Below are positions 1 through 8,026 of a DNA stretch of 64,000 nucleotides, piece by piece. The notes beneath the pieces are model-generated. The model saw only the letters and a list, made by a program, of their open reading frames with translations. It made no database searches and was not told the origin of the DNA. A program made the position numbers and the translations under genes. Position 1 is the first letter of the stretch, and each line of letters starts with the position of its first letter. This stretch comes from DATJLY01 sp035604615 (GTDB lineage: Bacteria > Pseudomonadota > Alphaproteobacteria > ATCC43930 > CGMCC-115725), in assembly GCA_035604615.1 (NCBI GenBank), contig DATNID010000044.1, positions 133,527 through 197,526 on the forward strand, written 5' to 3'.

Positions 1-608
1 TCGCCGCCGCCGGGCTGCCGCTCGCCGAGAGCGTGGTGGTCGCACGATCCGACATCGCCAAGGGCGACCCGATGCAGCGGCCCTTCGTGGTGAAGCCAGT
101 GAACGAGGGCTCGAGCGTCGGCGTCCGCATCGTGCGCTGCGGCGACCAGGATTGGGCGCGTGAGATCGCGGCCTGGCCCTTTGGCGAGCGCGCCATGGTC
201 GAGCGCTACGTTCCCGGCCGCGAGATTACCGTCGCCGTCATGGGCGAGCGCGCATTGGGCGCGCTCGAGATCAGGCCGGCGAGCGGTACGCTTTATGACT
301 ATGCCGCGAAATACGCGCCTGGCGGGTCGGTGCATGTGACGCCGGCGCCAATCGAGGCCAGCGCCTATCGCGCGGCGCTCGACATCGCGCTCAAGGCGCA
401 CCACGCCTTGGGCTGCCGCGGCGTGAGCCGCGCCGATCTGCGCTACGACGACACGGAGGGCGAGCCGGGGCGGATGGTGCTGCTCGAGGTCAACACCCAG
501 CCCGGTATGACGCCGACGTCACTGGTGCCCGAGATCGCGGCTTACGCCGGCATTTCCTTTGCCGAGCTGGTGCGGTGGATGGTGGAGAACGCGGCATGCG
601 ATTCGTGA
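1..608 (+). CDS. ddl: D-alanine--D-alanine ligase, C-terminal part
   Basis: Partial: the gene enters from the left edge, and about 201 residues are visible in the frame starting at base 3. The enzyme joins two D-alanines with ATP to make the dipeptide that caps the peptidoglycan stem, in the cytoplasm. The ATP-grasp fold shows in VVKPVNEGSSVGV (ATP-binding lysine and the Ser/Gly loop) and in the terminal metal- and substrate-binding motif EVNTQPGMTPTSLVPEIA, both hallmarks of Ddl. The stop TGA overlaps the start of ftsQ, so the two are translationally coupled. The order ddl-ftsQ-ftsA-ftsZ is the standard alphaproteobacterial dcw arrangement and supports the call. Confidence 0.95.
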   Translation, partial: AAAGLPLAESVVVARSDIAKGDPMQRPFVVKPVNEGSSVGVRIVRCGDQDWAREIAAWPFGERAMVERYVPGREITVAVMGERALGALEIRPASGTLYDYAAKYAPGGSVHVTPAPIEASAYRAALDIALKAHHALGCRGVSRADLRYDDTEGEPGRMVLLEVNTQPGMTPTSLVPEIAAYAGISFAELVRWMVENAACDS

Positions 609-1426
609 GAAGCCGCTCCCGCCCCTCGCCGCGCGCGCGCCTCCTGCTCGCCGCGAGCGCCTGCGCCGCGCTCGCCGGGCTCGCGGGCGGCTTCTGGTGG
701 CTCGCGCATGCGGGGTACGTGGCACGCACAGAAAGCGCCGTGGGCGCGAGCTTTGCCGCCGCAGGCAGGACGCTGGGCTTCGCGGTCCAGAACGTCGCGG
801 TCGACGGGCGCGAGCGCGAGAGCCGGCAGGCGATCCTCGACGCGGTAGGCGTGAAGCGCGGCGTGTCGATCCTGAGCATCGATCTCGACGCGGCCAAGGC
901 CCGGCTCGAGGCGCTCCCCTGGGTGCGCGCGGCCGATGTCGAGCGGCTGCTGCCCGACACGCTCTTCGTGCATCTCACCGAGCGCCGGCCGCTCGCGTTC
1001 TGGCAGCGCCACGGCAAGCTCGCGCTCCTGGCCGACGACGGCCACGTCATGGCGAATGCGCGGCTCGAGGATTACGGCGCGCTCGTGGTGCTGGTGGGCG
1101 ATGACGCGCCCAAGGTCGGGGCCTCGCTGCTCGACGCGCTCGCGACCGAGCCCGCGCTCTTTCCCCATGTCGCGGCCGCGGTCAGGGTCGGCGCGCGGCG
1201 CTGGAACATAAGGCTCGACAGCGGCATCGACGTGGCGCTGCCCGAGAGCGACGCCGAGGGCGCGTGGCATCGCCTCGCCGCGCTCGACCGCAGCGAAAGC
1301 CTGCTCGCACGCAACATCGTGGCGGTCGATCTGCGCCTCCCCGACCGGCTGGTCCTGCGCCTGCCGCCCGAGCCGCCGAAATCACCGGCGACGAAAAAAG
1401 CCAAGCCGGCGGGGAACCCGACATGA
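596..1426 (+). CDS. ftsQ: Cell division protein FtsQ
   Basis: 276 residues. FtsQ is a bitopic inner-membrane divisome protein that links FtsB/FtsL to the late division machinery. The protein has a short basic cytoplasmic head (MRFVRSRSRP), one membrane helix at about residues 13-40 and a periplasmic POTRA domain starting near LGFAVQNVAVDGR, followed by the WVRAADVERLLPDTLFVHLTERRPLAFW stretch in two typical blocks. I chose ATG 596, which overlaps the ddl stop; the in-frame ATG at 575 would add only MDGGERG and lie deeper inside ddl. The C-terminus is Pro/Lys-rich and its stop overlaps the ftsA start (ATGA). Confidence 0.92.
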   Translation: MRFVRSRSRPSPRARLLLAASACAALAGLAGGFWWLAHAGYVARTESAVGASFAAAGRTLGFAVQNVAVDGRERESRQAILDAVGVKRGVSILSIDLDAAKARLEALPWVRAADVERLLPDTLFVHLTERRPLAFWQRHGKLALLADDGHVMANARLEDYGALVVLVGDDAPKVGASLLDALATEPALFPHVAAAVRVGARRWNIRLDSGIDVALPESDAEGAWHRLAALDRSESLLARNIVAVDLRLPDRLVLRLPPEPPKSPATKKAKPAGNPT

Positions 1427-2682
1427 AGAAGACCCGCCCGCTCGCCGCCGCGACCGGCGAGCCCGTCGCCGCCATCGACATCGGCACCACCAAGGTGTGC
1501 TGCTTCATCGCCAAGCTCGACGGCGACAAGCCGCGCATCGTCGGCATCGGCCACCAGATCTCGCGCGGCGTCAAGAACGGCGCCATCGTCGACATCGAGG
1601 CCGCGAGCCACTCGATCGCGACCGCCGTCAATGCGGCCGAGCAGATGGCCGGCGAGCAGATCGCCGAGGCCGTCGTCAACATCTCGGGCGGGTTCGGCGC
1701 CTCGCGCCTGGTGAAGGCCGAGATCACGGTGAACGGCCGCGAGATCAGCGACGGCGACATGCGCCGCGTCCTGGAGCTCGGCTACCGGCTCAAGGAGCCG
1801 GCCGAGCGCACCGTCATCCATTCCGTTCCGGTTGGCTTCTCGATCGACGGCAGCCGCGGCATCCGCGATCCGCGCGGCATGTTCGGCCAGAAGCTCGCCG
1901 TCAACATGAACGTGGTCACGGCCGCGTCCTCGAGCCTGCGCAATCTCGCGACCTGCGTCGGCCGCTGCCATCTCGAGATCGCGGCGTTGGTGGTGAGCCC
2001 CTATGCGGCGGGGCTCGCGGCGCTGGTCGAGGACGAGAGCGAATTGGGCGTCAGCGTCATCGACATGGGCGGCGGTACCACCACCATCGCGGTGTTCTTC
2101 GACGGCAACCTGGTCTTCAGCGACACCGTGCCGGTGGGCGGCGGCCACGTCACCAACGACATCGCGCGCGGTCTGTCGACGCCCATTGCCCATGCCGAGC
2201 GCATGAAGACGCTCTATGGCAGCGCCATCTCCTCGTCCGCGGACGAGCGCGAGACGATCTCGGTGCCGCAGGTCGGCGAGGACGACGACGGACAGCCCAT
2301 CCACGTGCCCAAGTCGCTGCTGGTCGGCATCATCGCGCCGCGGCTCGAGGAGACGTTCGAGATGGTGCGCGACCGGCTCGAAGCCTCGGGCTTCGACAAG
2401 ATTGTCGGCCGCCGCATCGTCTTGACCGGGGGCGCGTGCCAGCTTCCAGGGACGCGCGAGTTGGCGGCGCTCATCCTCGACAAGCAGATCCGCGTCGGCC
2501 GGCCGCTCAGGATCGCAGGCCTCGCCGAGGCGACCAACGGCCCGGCCTTCGCCACCACGGCCGGGCTTGTCCATTTCGCATTTTCCGAACGCGCGGAGAT
2601 CAGGCGCCACGGCCGCGCGCTGACGGAGGAGCCGAGCGGTCTCTTCGACCGGGTCGGCCATTGGCTGCGTGAGTACTTCTAG
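1423..2682 (+). CDS. ftsA: Cell division protein FtsA
   Basis: 419 residues, the usual length. FtsA is the actin-fold ATPase that anchors FtsZ filaments to the inner membrane. The N-terminal phosphate-1 motif is AAIDIGTTKVCCFIA and a second nucleotide loop is VIDMGGGTTTIAVF. The C-terminal FDRVGHWLREYF is an amphipathic membrane-targeting helix. An upstream in-frame start at 1264 lies wholly inside ftsQ and gives a low-complexity Pro/Arg/Ala leader, so I chose ATG 1423, which overlaps the ftsQ stop by ATGA coupling. Confidence 0.95.
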   Translation: MKKTRPLAAATGEPVAAIDIGTTKVCCFIAKLDGDKPRIVGIGHQISRGVKNGAIVDIEAASHSIATAVNAAEQMAGEQIAEAVVNISGGFGASRLVKAEITVNGREISDGDMRRVLELGYRLKEPAERTVIHSVPVGFSIDGSRGIRDPRGMFGQKLAVNMNVVTAASSSLRNLATCVGRCHLEIAALVVSPYAAGLAALVEDESELGVSVIDMGGGTTTIAVFFDGNLVFSDTVPVGGGHVTNDIARGLSTPIAHAERMKTLYGSAISSSADERETISVPQVGEDDDGQPIHVPKSLLVGIIAPRLEETFEMVRDRLEASGFDKIVGRRIVLTGGACQLPGTRELAALILDKQIRVGRPLRIAGLAEATNGPAFATTAGLVHFAFSERAEIRRHGRALTEEPSGLFDRVGHWLREYF

Positions 2683-2749
2683 GAGCAGGAAACCGCCCCG
2701 CGCCGCGGGACGGAGGGGAATCGAACGCGGAGAAGGATCGGAGAAAGCC

Positions 2750-4315
2750 ATGAGTCTCAATCTCAGCATTCCGGACGAAGAACAGGACTTGAAGCCGCGC
2801 ATCACGGTGGTCGGCGTGGGCGGTGCCGGCGGCAACGCGGTGAGCAACATGGTGCGCTCCGGCCTCAACGGCTGCGAGTTCATCGTCACCAACACGGACG
2901 CGCAGGCGATGCGCGGCTCGCTCGCCGAGCGGCGCATCCAGTTGGGCGTCGGCGTGACGCGCGGCTTGGGCGCCGGCTCGCGGCCGGAGATCGGCCGCAT
3001 CGCCGCGGAAGAAGCGCTCGAGGAGATCATGCACGCGCTCGAGGGCTCGAACATGGTGTTCATCACCGCCGGCATGGGCGGCGGCACCGGAACCGGCGCG
3101 GCGCCCGTGATCGCGCGGGCCGCGCGCGAGGCCGGCATCCTCACCTTGGGCGTCGTCACCAAGCCCTTCCATTTCGAGGGCTCGCACCGCATGCGGCTCG
3201 CCGAGGCCGGCATCCTCGAGCTGCAGAAGTTCGTCGACACCTTGATCGTGATCCCGAACCAGAACCTGTTCCGGGTGGCGAACGAGCGCACCACCTTCGC
3301 CGATGCCTTCAAGATGGCGGACGACGTGCTCGCCGCGGGAGTGCGCGGCGTCACCGACCTGATGATCATGCCCGGCCTCATCAATCTCGACTTCGCCGAT
3401 ATCCGCGCGGTGATGAGCGAGATGGGCAAGGCGATGATGGGCACCGGCGAGGCCGACGGCGACCGCCGCTCGATCGACGCGGCCGAGGCGGCGATCTCCA
3501 ACCCGCTGCTCGAGGACGTGTCGATGAAGGGCGCGCGCGGCGTGCTCATCAACGTCACCGGCGGGCTCGACATGACGCTGTTCGAGGTCGACGAGGCGGC
3601 CAACCGCATCCGCGAGGAAGTCGATCCCGAGGCCAACATCATCTTCGGCTCGACCTTCGACGAGAAGCTCGAGGGCCGCATGCGCATCTCGGTGGTGGCG
3701 ACCGGGATCGACCTCGAGGGCGGCATCCGCGAACCGCGCCCGGTCATCAGCCTGGTGAGCGACCGCTCGCGCGCCGAGGGCATGGCCAAGTCCACGCCCG
3801 CGCCCCGCTCCGAGCCCGCCGCCGCCCCGGCTCTCACCTTCGAGCACTCGCCGGCGCAGGTCCCCTTGCCCGCGCCGATCGCGGCGGCCGTTCCTCCGCC
3901 TGCTCCCGCGCCCGTTTTGGCGGTCGAGCCCGATCCGCCGCAGGTCGTCGCGGCCGAGCAGGCAGCGGTCGACAAGGGCGGCTTCGTCCCGCCCAAGCCG
4001 GTCGAGGCGCCGGTCCGGCACGTGGTCGCGGCCGCGCCGCCGCCCGCGCCGCCGCTCGCCCGGCCCGCCGCGCCGCCGCAACAAGAGCCCGCGCCGGCGG
4101 CCAAGCCCAAGAGCCGCATGCCGAGCCTGTTCGAGCGCGTCACCAACGCCGGCCGGATGATGAAGCGCGACGAGACGCCGGCGCCGCAAGTCGCCCCCGC
4201 GGGCCCGCAGCCGCCGCGACTCGGCGCGGCCGACCCCGCCGACCGCATCACCCCCGCGCGGCGCGACGAAGACCTCCTCGACATACCGGCCTTCCTGCGC
4301 CGGCAAGCCAACTAG
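2750..4315 (+). CDS. ftsZ: Cell division protein FtsZ
   Basis: 521 residues. FtsZ is the tubulin-like GTPase that forms the division ring. It has VGVGGAGGNAV near residues 21-31 and the tubulin signature GGGTGTG at 110-116, with NTDAQAM before it. After the GTPase core (ending about residue 330) comes a long Pro/Ala-rich disordered linker, typical of alphaproteobacteria, then the conserved C-terminal peptide DEDLLDIPAFLRRQAN that docks on FtsA and other partners. ATG 2750 is preferred over 2669 because it has GGAGAA upstream and starts the conserved sequence; the extra 27 residues from 2669 overlap the ftsA end. A hairpin follows at 4346. Confidence 0.97.
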   Translation: MSLNLSIPDEEQDLKPRITVVGVGGAGGNAVSNMVRSGLNGCEFIVTNTDAQAMRGSLAERRIQLGVGVTRGLGAGSRPEIGRIAAEEALEEIMHALEGSNMVFITAGMGGGTGTGAAPVIARAAREAGILTLGVVTKPFHFEGSHRMRLAEAGILELQKFVDTLIVIPNQNLFRVANERTTFADAFKMADDVLAAGVRGVTDLMIMPGLINLDFADIRAVMSEMGKAMMGTGEADGDRRSIDAAEAAISNPLLEDVSMKGARGVLINVTGGLDMTLFEVDEAANRIREEVDPEANIIFGSTFDEKLEGRMRISVVATGIDLEGGIREPRPVISLVSDRSRAEGMAKSTPAPRSEPAAAPALTFEHSPAQVPLPAPIAAAVPPPAPAPVLAVEPDPPQVVAAEQAAVDKGGFVPPKPVEAPVRHVVAAAPPPAPPLARPAAPPQQEPAPAAKPKSRMPSLFERVTNAGRMMKRDETPAPQVAPAGPQPPRLGAADPADRITPARRDEDLLDIPAFLRRQAN

Positions 4316-4345
4316 GGCAGCGGTCCCTCCCCCGCGGACCCTAGG

Positions 4346-4382
4346 CCCAACCCCTCGCCCTCCTCCCGGGCGAGGGGTTGGG
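4346..4382 (+). terminator. Strong GC-rich hairpin downstream of ftsZ
   Basis: Perfect 15-base inverted repeat: CCCAACCCCTCGCCC at 4346-4360 and GGGCGAGGGGTTGGG at 4368-4382, with a 7-base loop. It lies 30 bases after the ftsZ stop. No T-run follows, so it is either an unusual intrinsic terminator, an RNA-stabilising stem or a copy of a dispersed hairpin repeat. Confidence 0.6.
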
Positions 4383-4400
4383 ACTCACTCGCAATCGGCT

Positions 4401-4418
4401 GGAATCGTTCGCGATTCC
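4401..4418 (+). promoter_or_regulatory. Seven-bp stem with TTCG loop in the lpxC leader
   Basis: GGAATCG (4401-4407) and CGATTCC (4412-4418) enclose TTCG, a UUCG tetraloop in RNA. It sits between the ftsZ hairpin and lpxC and could be a leader or processing element. Function is inferred only from shape. Confidence 0.3.
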
Positions 4419-4445
4419 CTGAAACAATCGGCAACAAAGAGTGAT

Positions 4446-4460
4446 TTGTGCAGAGCACAA
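4446..4460. promoter_or_regulatory. Palindrome TTGTGC-AGA-GCACAA upstream of lpxC
   Basis: A perfect 6-3-6 palindrome, TTGTGCAGAGCACAA, ending 55 bases before the chosen lpxC start. The dyad fits a dimeric regulator operator. I cannot name the regulator; promoter elements around it are not clear. Confidence 0.3.
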
Positions 4461-4514
4461 TCGGTTGATATCCCTGTGCTGACGTTAATTTACCAACGAG
4501 CAGCGAAGAGGCCG

Positions 4515-5429
4515 ATGGAAGTGAACCGCACCGCCCGCCAGAAGACCCTCAACACCAAGCTGCGCTGCCGCGGTGTCGGCTTGCACACGGGCGTGCCGGT
4601 CTCGATGATCCTGCATCCCGCGGCGATCGATTTCGGCGTCCGCTTCCTGCGCAAGGACCAGGGCATCGAGATCGCGGCGACCTGGCGCAACCTGGCGCCG
4701 TCGGCGCTGTGCACGACGCTTGCCCATGGCGGCGCGTCGGTCTCGACCGTCGAGCATCTGCTGGCGGCCTTCGCCGGGATCGAGCTCGACAACGTGCTGG
4801 TCGAACTCGACGGGCTGGAAGTGCCGGCGATGGACGGCAGTGCCGCGCCCTTCGTCTTCCTGATCGAGCGGGTTGGGCTGGTGGAGCAGGACGCGCCGCG
4901 CCGCGGCATCAAGATCCTGAAGACGGTTCGGGTCGAGGCCGAGGGCGCCTCCGCGTCGCTCGAGCCGGCCGACGAATTCTCCTTGAGCTTCGCCATCGAT
5001 TTCGCCTCGAACGCGATCCGGCGCCAGCGCATCGCGGTGGCGCCCGATCCGGCGCGCTTCAAGCGCGAAATCTGCGGCGCACGTACGTTCGGCTTCCTCG
5101 AGGAGGTGGAACGGCTGCGCGCGGCGGGGCTGGCGCTGGGCGGATCGCTCGACAACGCCGTCGTCGTCAGCGGCGACCGCGTCCTCAACGAAGGCGGCCT
5201 GCGCTTCGGCGACGAGTTCGTGCGCCACAAGGTGCTCGACGCGATGGGCGATCTCTCGCTCGCGGGCGGACCGGTGATCGGCCGCTTCCATGGACGGCGC
5301 TCGGGCCATGTGCTGAACCGGCGCCTGCTCGAGCGCCTGTTCGCCGATTCCACGGCGTGGCGGCGCACCACGCTTCCGGCGCTGCCGGAGACGACCTGGG
5401 ACGAGCTGCCGCAACGCGCCACCGCCTGA
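4515..5429 (+). CDS. lpxC: UDP-3-O-acyl-N-acetylglucosamine deacetylase LpxC
   Basis: 304 residues. LpxC removes the acetyl group from UDP-3-O-acyl-GlcNAc, the committed step of lipid A synthesis. All zinc and catalytic residues are visible: H81 in STVEHLLAA, H238/K239/D242 in RHKVLDAMGD, and H265 in RRSGHVLNRR, the last four matching E. coli numbering. The in-frame ATG at 4446 would put the start on a palindrome and add 23 unconserved residues, so ATG 4515 (MEVNRTARQ) is preferred. It follows ftsZ, as in most alphaproteobacteria. The 199-base gap before it holds two hairpins and a palindrome, suggesting separate control. Confidence 0.97.
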   Translation: MEVNRTARQKTLNTKLRCRGVGLHTGVPVSMILHPAAIDFGVRFLRKDQGIEIAATWRNLAPSALCTTLAHGGASVSTVEHLLAAFAGIELDNVLVELDGLEVPAMDGSAAPFVFLIERVGLVEQDAPRRGIKILKTVRVEAEGASASLEPADEFSLSFAIDFASNAIRRQRIAVAPDPARFKREICGARTFGFLEEVERLRAAGLALGGSLDNAVVVSGDRVLNEGGLRFGDEFVRHKVLDAMGDLSLAGGPVIGRFHGRRSGHVLNRRLLERLFADSTAWRRTTLPALPETTWDELPQRATA

Positions 5430-5505
5430 CCGCGCTCGGTCGCGCGCGGGGATTGCCCGTGCTATAAGGCGCGACGGTTGGATCGCGGCACGGGGGCTTC
5501 GACAC

Positions 5506-6315
5506 ATGGTCAAGGGATCGCGGCTTGCGGCACTCGCCATCGCGGCGTTCGCGCTCGCGGCTTGCGCGAGCAAAAAGGACGCCTATGTCGATCGTCCGGT
5601 CGAGGATCTCTACAACAGCGCGATGGATGAGCTGAACGACTCCGACTATACCAAAGCGGTGAAGGATTTCGACGAGGTCGACCGGCAGCATCCCTATTCG
5701 GTGTGGGCCACCAAGGCGCAACTCATGTCGTGCTACACGCTCTACCAGCAGGGCAAGTACGCCGACTCGATCATCGCCGCCGACCGCTTCATCCAGCTCC
5801 ATCCTGGCCACCGCGACGTGGCCTATGCCTATTACCTGAAGGCGCTCGACTACTACATCCAGATCGCCGATGTCGGCCGCGACCAGAGGACGACGCAGCA
5901 GGCCCTCGGCGCGCTGGCCGAAGTGGCGCGGCGCTTCCCCGACACCAAATACGCGCGCGACGCGCGGCTCAAGATGGACCTGGCGCGCGACCATCTCGCC
6001 GGCAAGGAGATGGAGATCGGCCGCTGGTACGAGCGCCAGGGCGACTTCCTCGGCGCCGTCAACCGCTTCAAGCGCGTGGTCGACGACTACCAGACCACGA
6101 CCCACGTGCCCGAGGCGCTGGAGCGCCTGACCGAGTGCTACCTGGCGCTGGGGCTGGTCGATGAGGCGCGGCGCACCACCGCGGTGCTGGGATTCAATTA
6201 TCCGGGCAGCCCGTGGTACGTCGACACCTATGGGCTGGTGACCAACGGCGGCCCGAACGAGCCCGTGGCCGCGCCCAAGGGCTGGCTCGGCCGCATGGTC
6301 AGCTCGATCTTCTGA
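5506..6315 (+). CDS. bamD: Outer membrane assembly lipoprotein BamD
   Basis: 269 residues. BamD is the essential TPR lipoprotein of the BAM complex that inserts beta-barrel proteins in the outer membrane. A signal peptide ends in the lipobox LAAC with the lipidated cysteine at residue 20. The mature part consists of successive TPR-like helical pairs (blocks beginning VEDLYNSAMDEL, YADSIIAADRFIQLHP and MEIGRWYERQGDFLGAVNRF). In related genomes recN comes next; here about 5.5 kb of sugar-lipid genes intervenes. Confidence 0.93.
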   Translation: MVKGSRLAALAIAAFALAACASKKDAYVDRPVEDLYNSAMDELNDSDYTKAVKDFDEVDRQHPYSVWATKAQLMSCYTLYQQGKYADSIIAADRFIQLHPGHRDVAYAYYLKALDYYIQIADVGRDQRTTQQALGALAEVARRFPDTKYARDARLKMDLARDHLAGKEMEIGRWYERQGDFLGAVNRFKRVVDDYQTTTHVPEALERLTECYLALGLVDEARRTTAVLGFNYPGSPWYVDTYGLVTNGGPNEPVAAPKGWLGRMVSSIF

Positions 6316-6345
6316 CGCGAACACGATGATAGTTAAGCGCCGACA

Positions 6346-7329
6346 ATGAGGCACATCGCGATCGTCATGCCAGTCCTCGACGATTGGCAGTCCTTCGTAT
6401 TTCTCGCCGCGGAAATCGCCAAGGAATTCACCGGCTCCGATCTCTCCTTCCACATCGTCGCCGTCGATGATGGCTCGACTGTGGCGTTCGATCCCGGCAG
6501 CGTCGAACTCGCGCCGGCCTCGTGCGTCGCCTCGATCGAGGTCGTGCGGCTTGCGGTTAATCTCGGTCATCAGCGCGCGATCGCGGCCGGGCTCGTCACC
6601 CTCGCCCGCCGCGAAGGCTTCGACGCCGTCGTTATCATGGACTGCGATGGCGAGGATCGGCCCGCCGACATCGCCGCGCTGCTTGACGCGAACCAGAAGG
6701 AGCCCAGCGTCATCGTGCTCGCCAGGCGAACCGAGCGTACCGAAACCTTGGCCTTCAAGATCGGCTATTTCGTCTACAAGGCGTTGTTCCGCGTGATGAC
6801 GGGACAGACGATCAATTTCGGCAATTTCTCCCTGCTGCCAATTGCGGCCGTGCGCCGCCTCGTTTACATGCCGGAGTTGTGGAACAACCTGCCGGCCGCG
6901 GTGATGCGCTCGCGCATGCGCTACACCACGGTGCCGACGCGACGGGGCTGGCGCTATTTCGGGACGCCGCGAATGAATAAGACGGCGCTCGTCGTGCACG
7001 GCCTGAGCGCCATTTCGGTTTACAGCGACTTGATTTTCGTCCGTATGTTAATCGCCGCTGCGTTAGTCTCGTGTGCGTCGGTGGCGGCGTTCGTCGGCGT
7101 TATGCTGATCCGCCTCCTGACCGACCTCGCGGTGCCTGGCTGGGCAACCACCGCCGCGGGCGATCTTCTGATCATCCTGCTGTTGACGGCGGTCGTCGCC
7201 GTTGCGACCCTACTCGTGGTGCTGTCGTGCCGCAGCTTGCCGCCGGTGGTGCCAATGCAGCATGCGTGGGTCTATCTCGTCAGCGAGAAGAACGCGCCAT
7301 CCGATTCACCGTCGCGCCATGAAATTTGA
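6346..7329 (+). CDS. Polyprenyl-phosphate glycosyltransferase (GT2, DPM1/ArnC type)
   Basis: 327 residues. Family 2 glycosyltransferase with VAVDDGST at 38-45 (nucleotide-sugar binding), NLGHQRAIAAGL at 72-83 (typical of the polyprenyl-phosphate branch) and the metal-binding D99-C-D101 in VIMDCDGEDRPAD. Two C-terminal membrane helices, at about 235-260 and 275-297, place it at the inner face of the membrane. The family moves a sugar from a nucleotide donor to polyprenyl phosphate; the donor here is unknown. It is the first of six closely packed genes (11-base overlap with the next) inserted between bamD and recN. Confidence 0.8.
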   Translation: MRHIAIVMPVLDDWQSFVFLAAEIAKEFTGSDLSFHIVAVDDGSTVAFDPGSVELAPASCVASIEVVRLAVNLGHQRAIAAGLVTLARREGFDAVVIMDCDGEDRPADIAALLDANQKEPSVIVLARRTERTETLAFKIGYFVYKALFRVMTGQTINFGNFSLLPIAAVRRLVYMPELWNNLPAAVMRSRMRYTTVPTRRGWRYFGTPRMNKTALVVHGLSAISVYSDLIFVRMLIAAALVSCASVAAFVGVMLIRLLTDLAVPGWATTAAGDLLIILLLTAVVAVATLLVVLSCRSLPPVVPMQHAWVYLVSEKNAPSDSPSRHEI

Positions 7330-8026
7330 CTACCAGGGCTCGGAGCTCGCGCTTTTCGCGACCGCGGTACATTGGAAATCTTACGTCGCCGACACGCTGC
7401 GCCCATTTCTCGGCGTGCGGGTGCTCGAGGTGGGCGCGGGGTTCGGCGCGAACATTCCCTACCTCGCCCGCGGCGCGTCGCGCCACTGGGTCGCACTCGA
7501 GCCCGATCCCGAGCTTGCCGCGGCGATCAAGGCGCGGGTCGCCGCTGGCGCGCTGCCGTCCTCGTGCATGGTCATTAACGGCACGATCGACGAGTTGGGT
7601 GCCGACGAGCTGTTTGACAGCGTTCTCTACATCGATGTGGTCGAGCACATCGCCGACGATCGCGGCGAGCTTGCCCGTGCGGCGCGCCATCTCGGACACG
7701 CGGGGCAACTCATCGTCCTGGCGCCGGCGCATCAGTTTCTCTACAGCCCGTTCGACGCCGCGATCGGCCATCACCGCCGCTACAACCTTGCCGCGCTCGA
7801 GGCGTTGACGCCGGAAAACTGCGTCGTCCGTGCCGCACGCATGCTCGATTCGGTGGGTTTCTTCGCCTCGCTCGCCAACCGCCTCGTGCTGCGGTCGGCG
7901 GCGCCGCAGCCGGGTCAGATCGACTTCTGGGACCGCTGGCTGGTGCCGCTCTCGCGTCGCATCGACCCGCTTACCGCGTTCCGCTTCGGCAAGACGGCGG
8001 TGATCGTGTGGCAGCGCGTCGCGTGA
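7319..8026 (+). CDS. Class I SAM-dependent methyltransferase
   Basis: 235 residues. Rossmann-type methyltransferase: motif I VLEVGAGFGANI (residues 35-46), an acidic ribose-binding residue in ALEPDPEL and a motif II-like SVLYIDVVEHI. The substrate cannot be read. An upstream in-frame start at 7202 lies within the glycosyltransferase, so ATG 7319 is chosen; it overlaps the previous stop by 11 bases. Its position between a polyprenyl-phosphate glycosyltransferase and a DprE-like pair suggests a sugar or lipid-linked sugar substrate, which is inference. Confidence 0.75.
   Translation: MKFDYQGSELALFATAVHWKSYVADTLRPFLGVRVLEVGAGFGANIPYLARGASRHWVALEPDPELAAAIKARVAAGALPSSCMVINGTIDELGADELFDSVLYIDVVEHIADDRGELARAARHLGHAGQLIVLAPAHQFLYSPFDAAIGHHRRYNLAALEALTPENCVVRAARMLDSVGFFASLANRLVLRSAAPQPGQIDFWDRWLVPLSRRIDPLTAFRFGKTAVIVWQRVA

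Noticed and set aside
1072..4311. Very long minus-strand open frame over ftsA and ftsZ
   Set aside because: Low-complexity Ser/Arg/Ala-rich translation caused by high GC; the plus-strand ftsQ, ftsA and ftsZ are certain.
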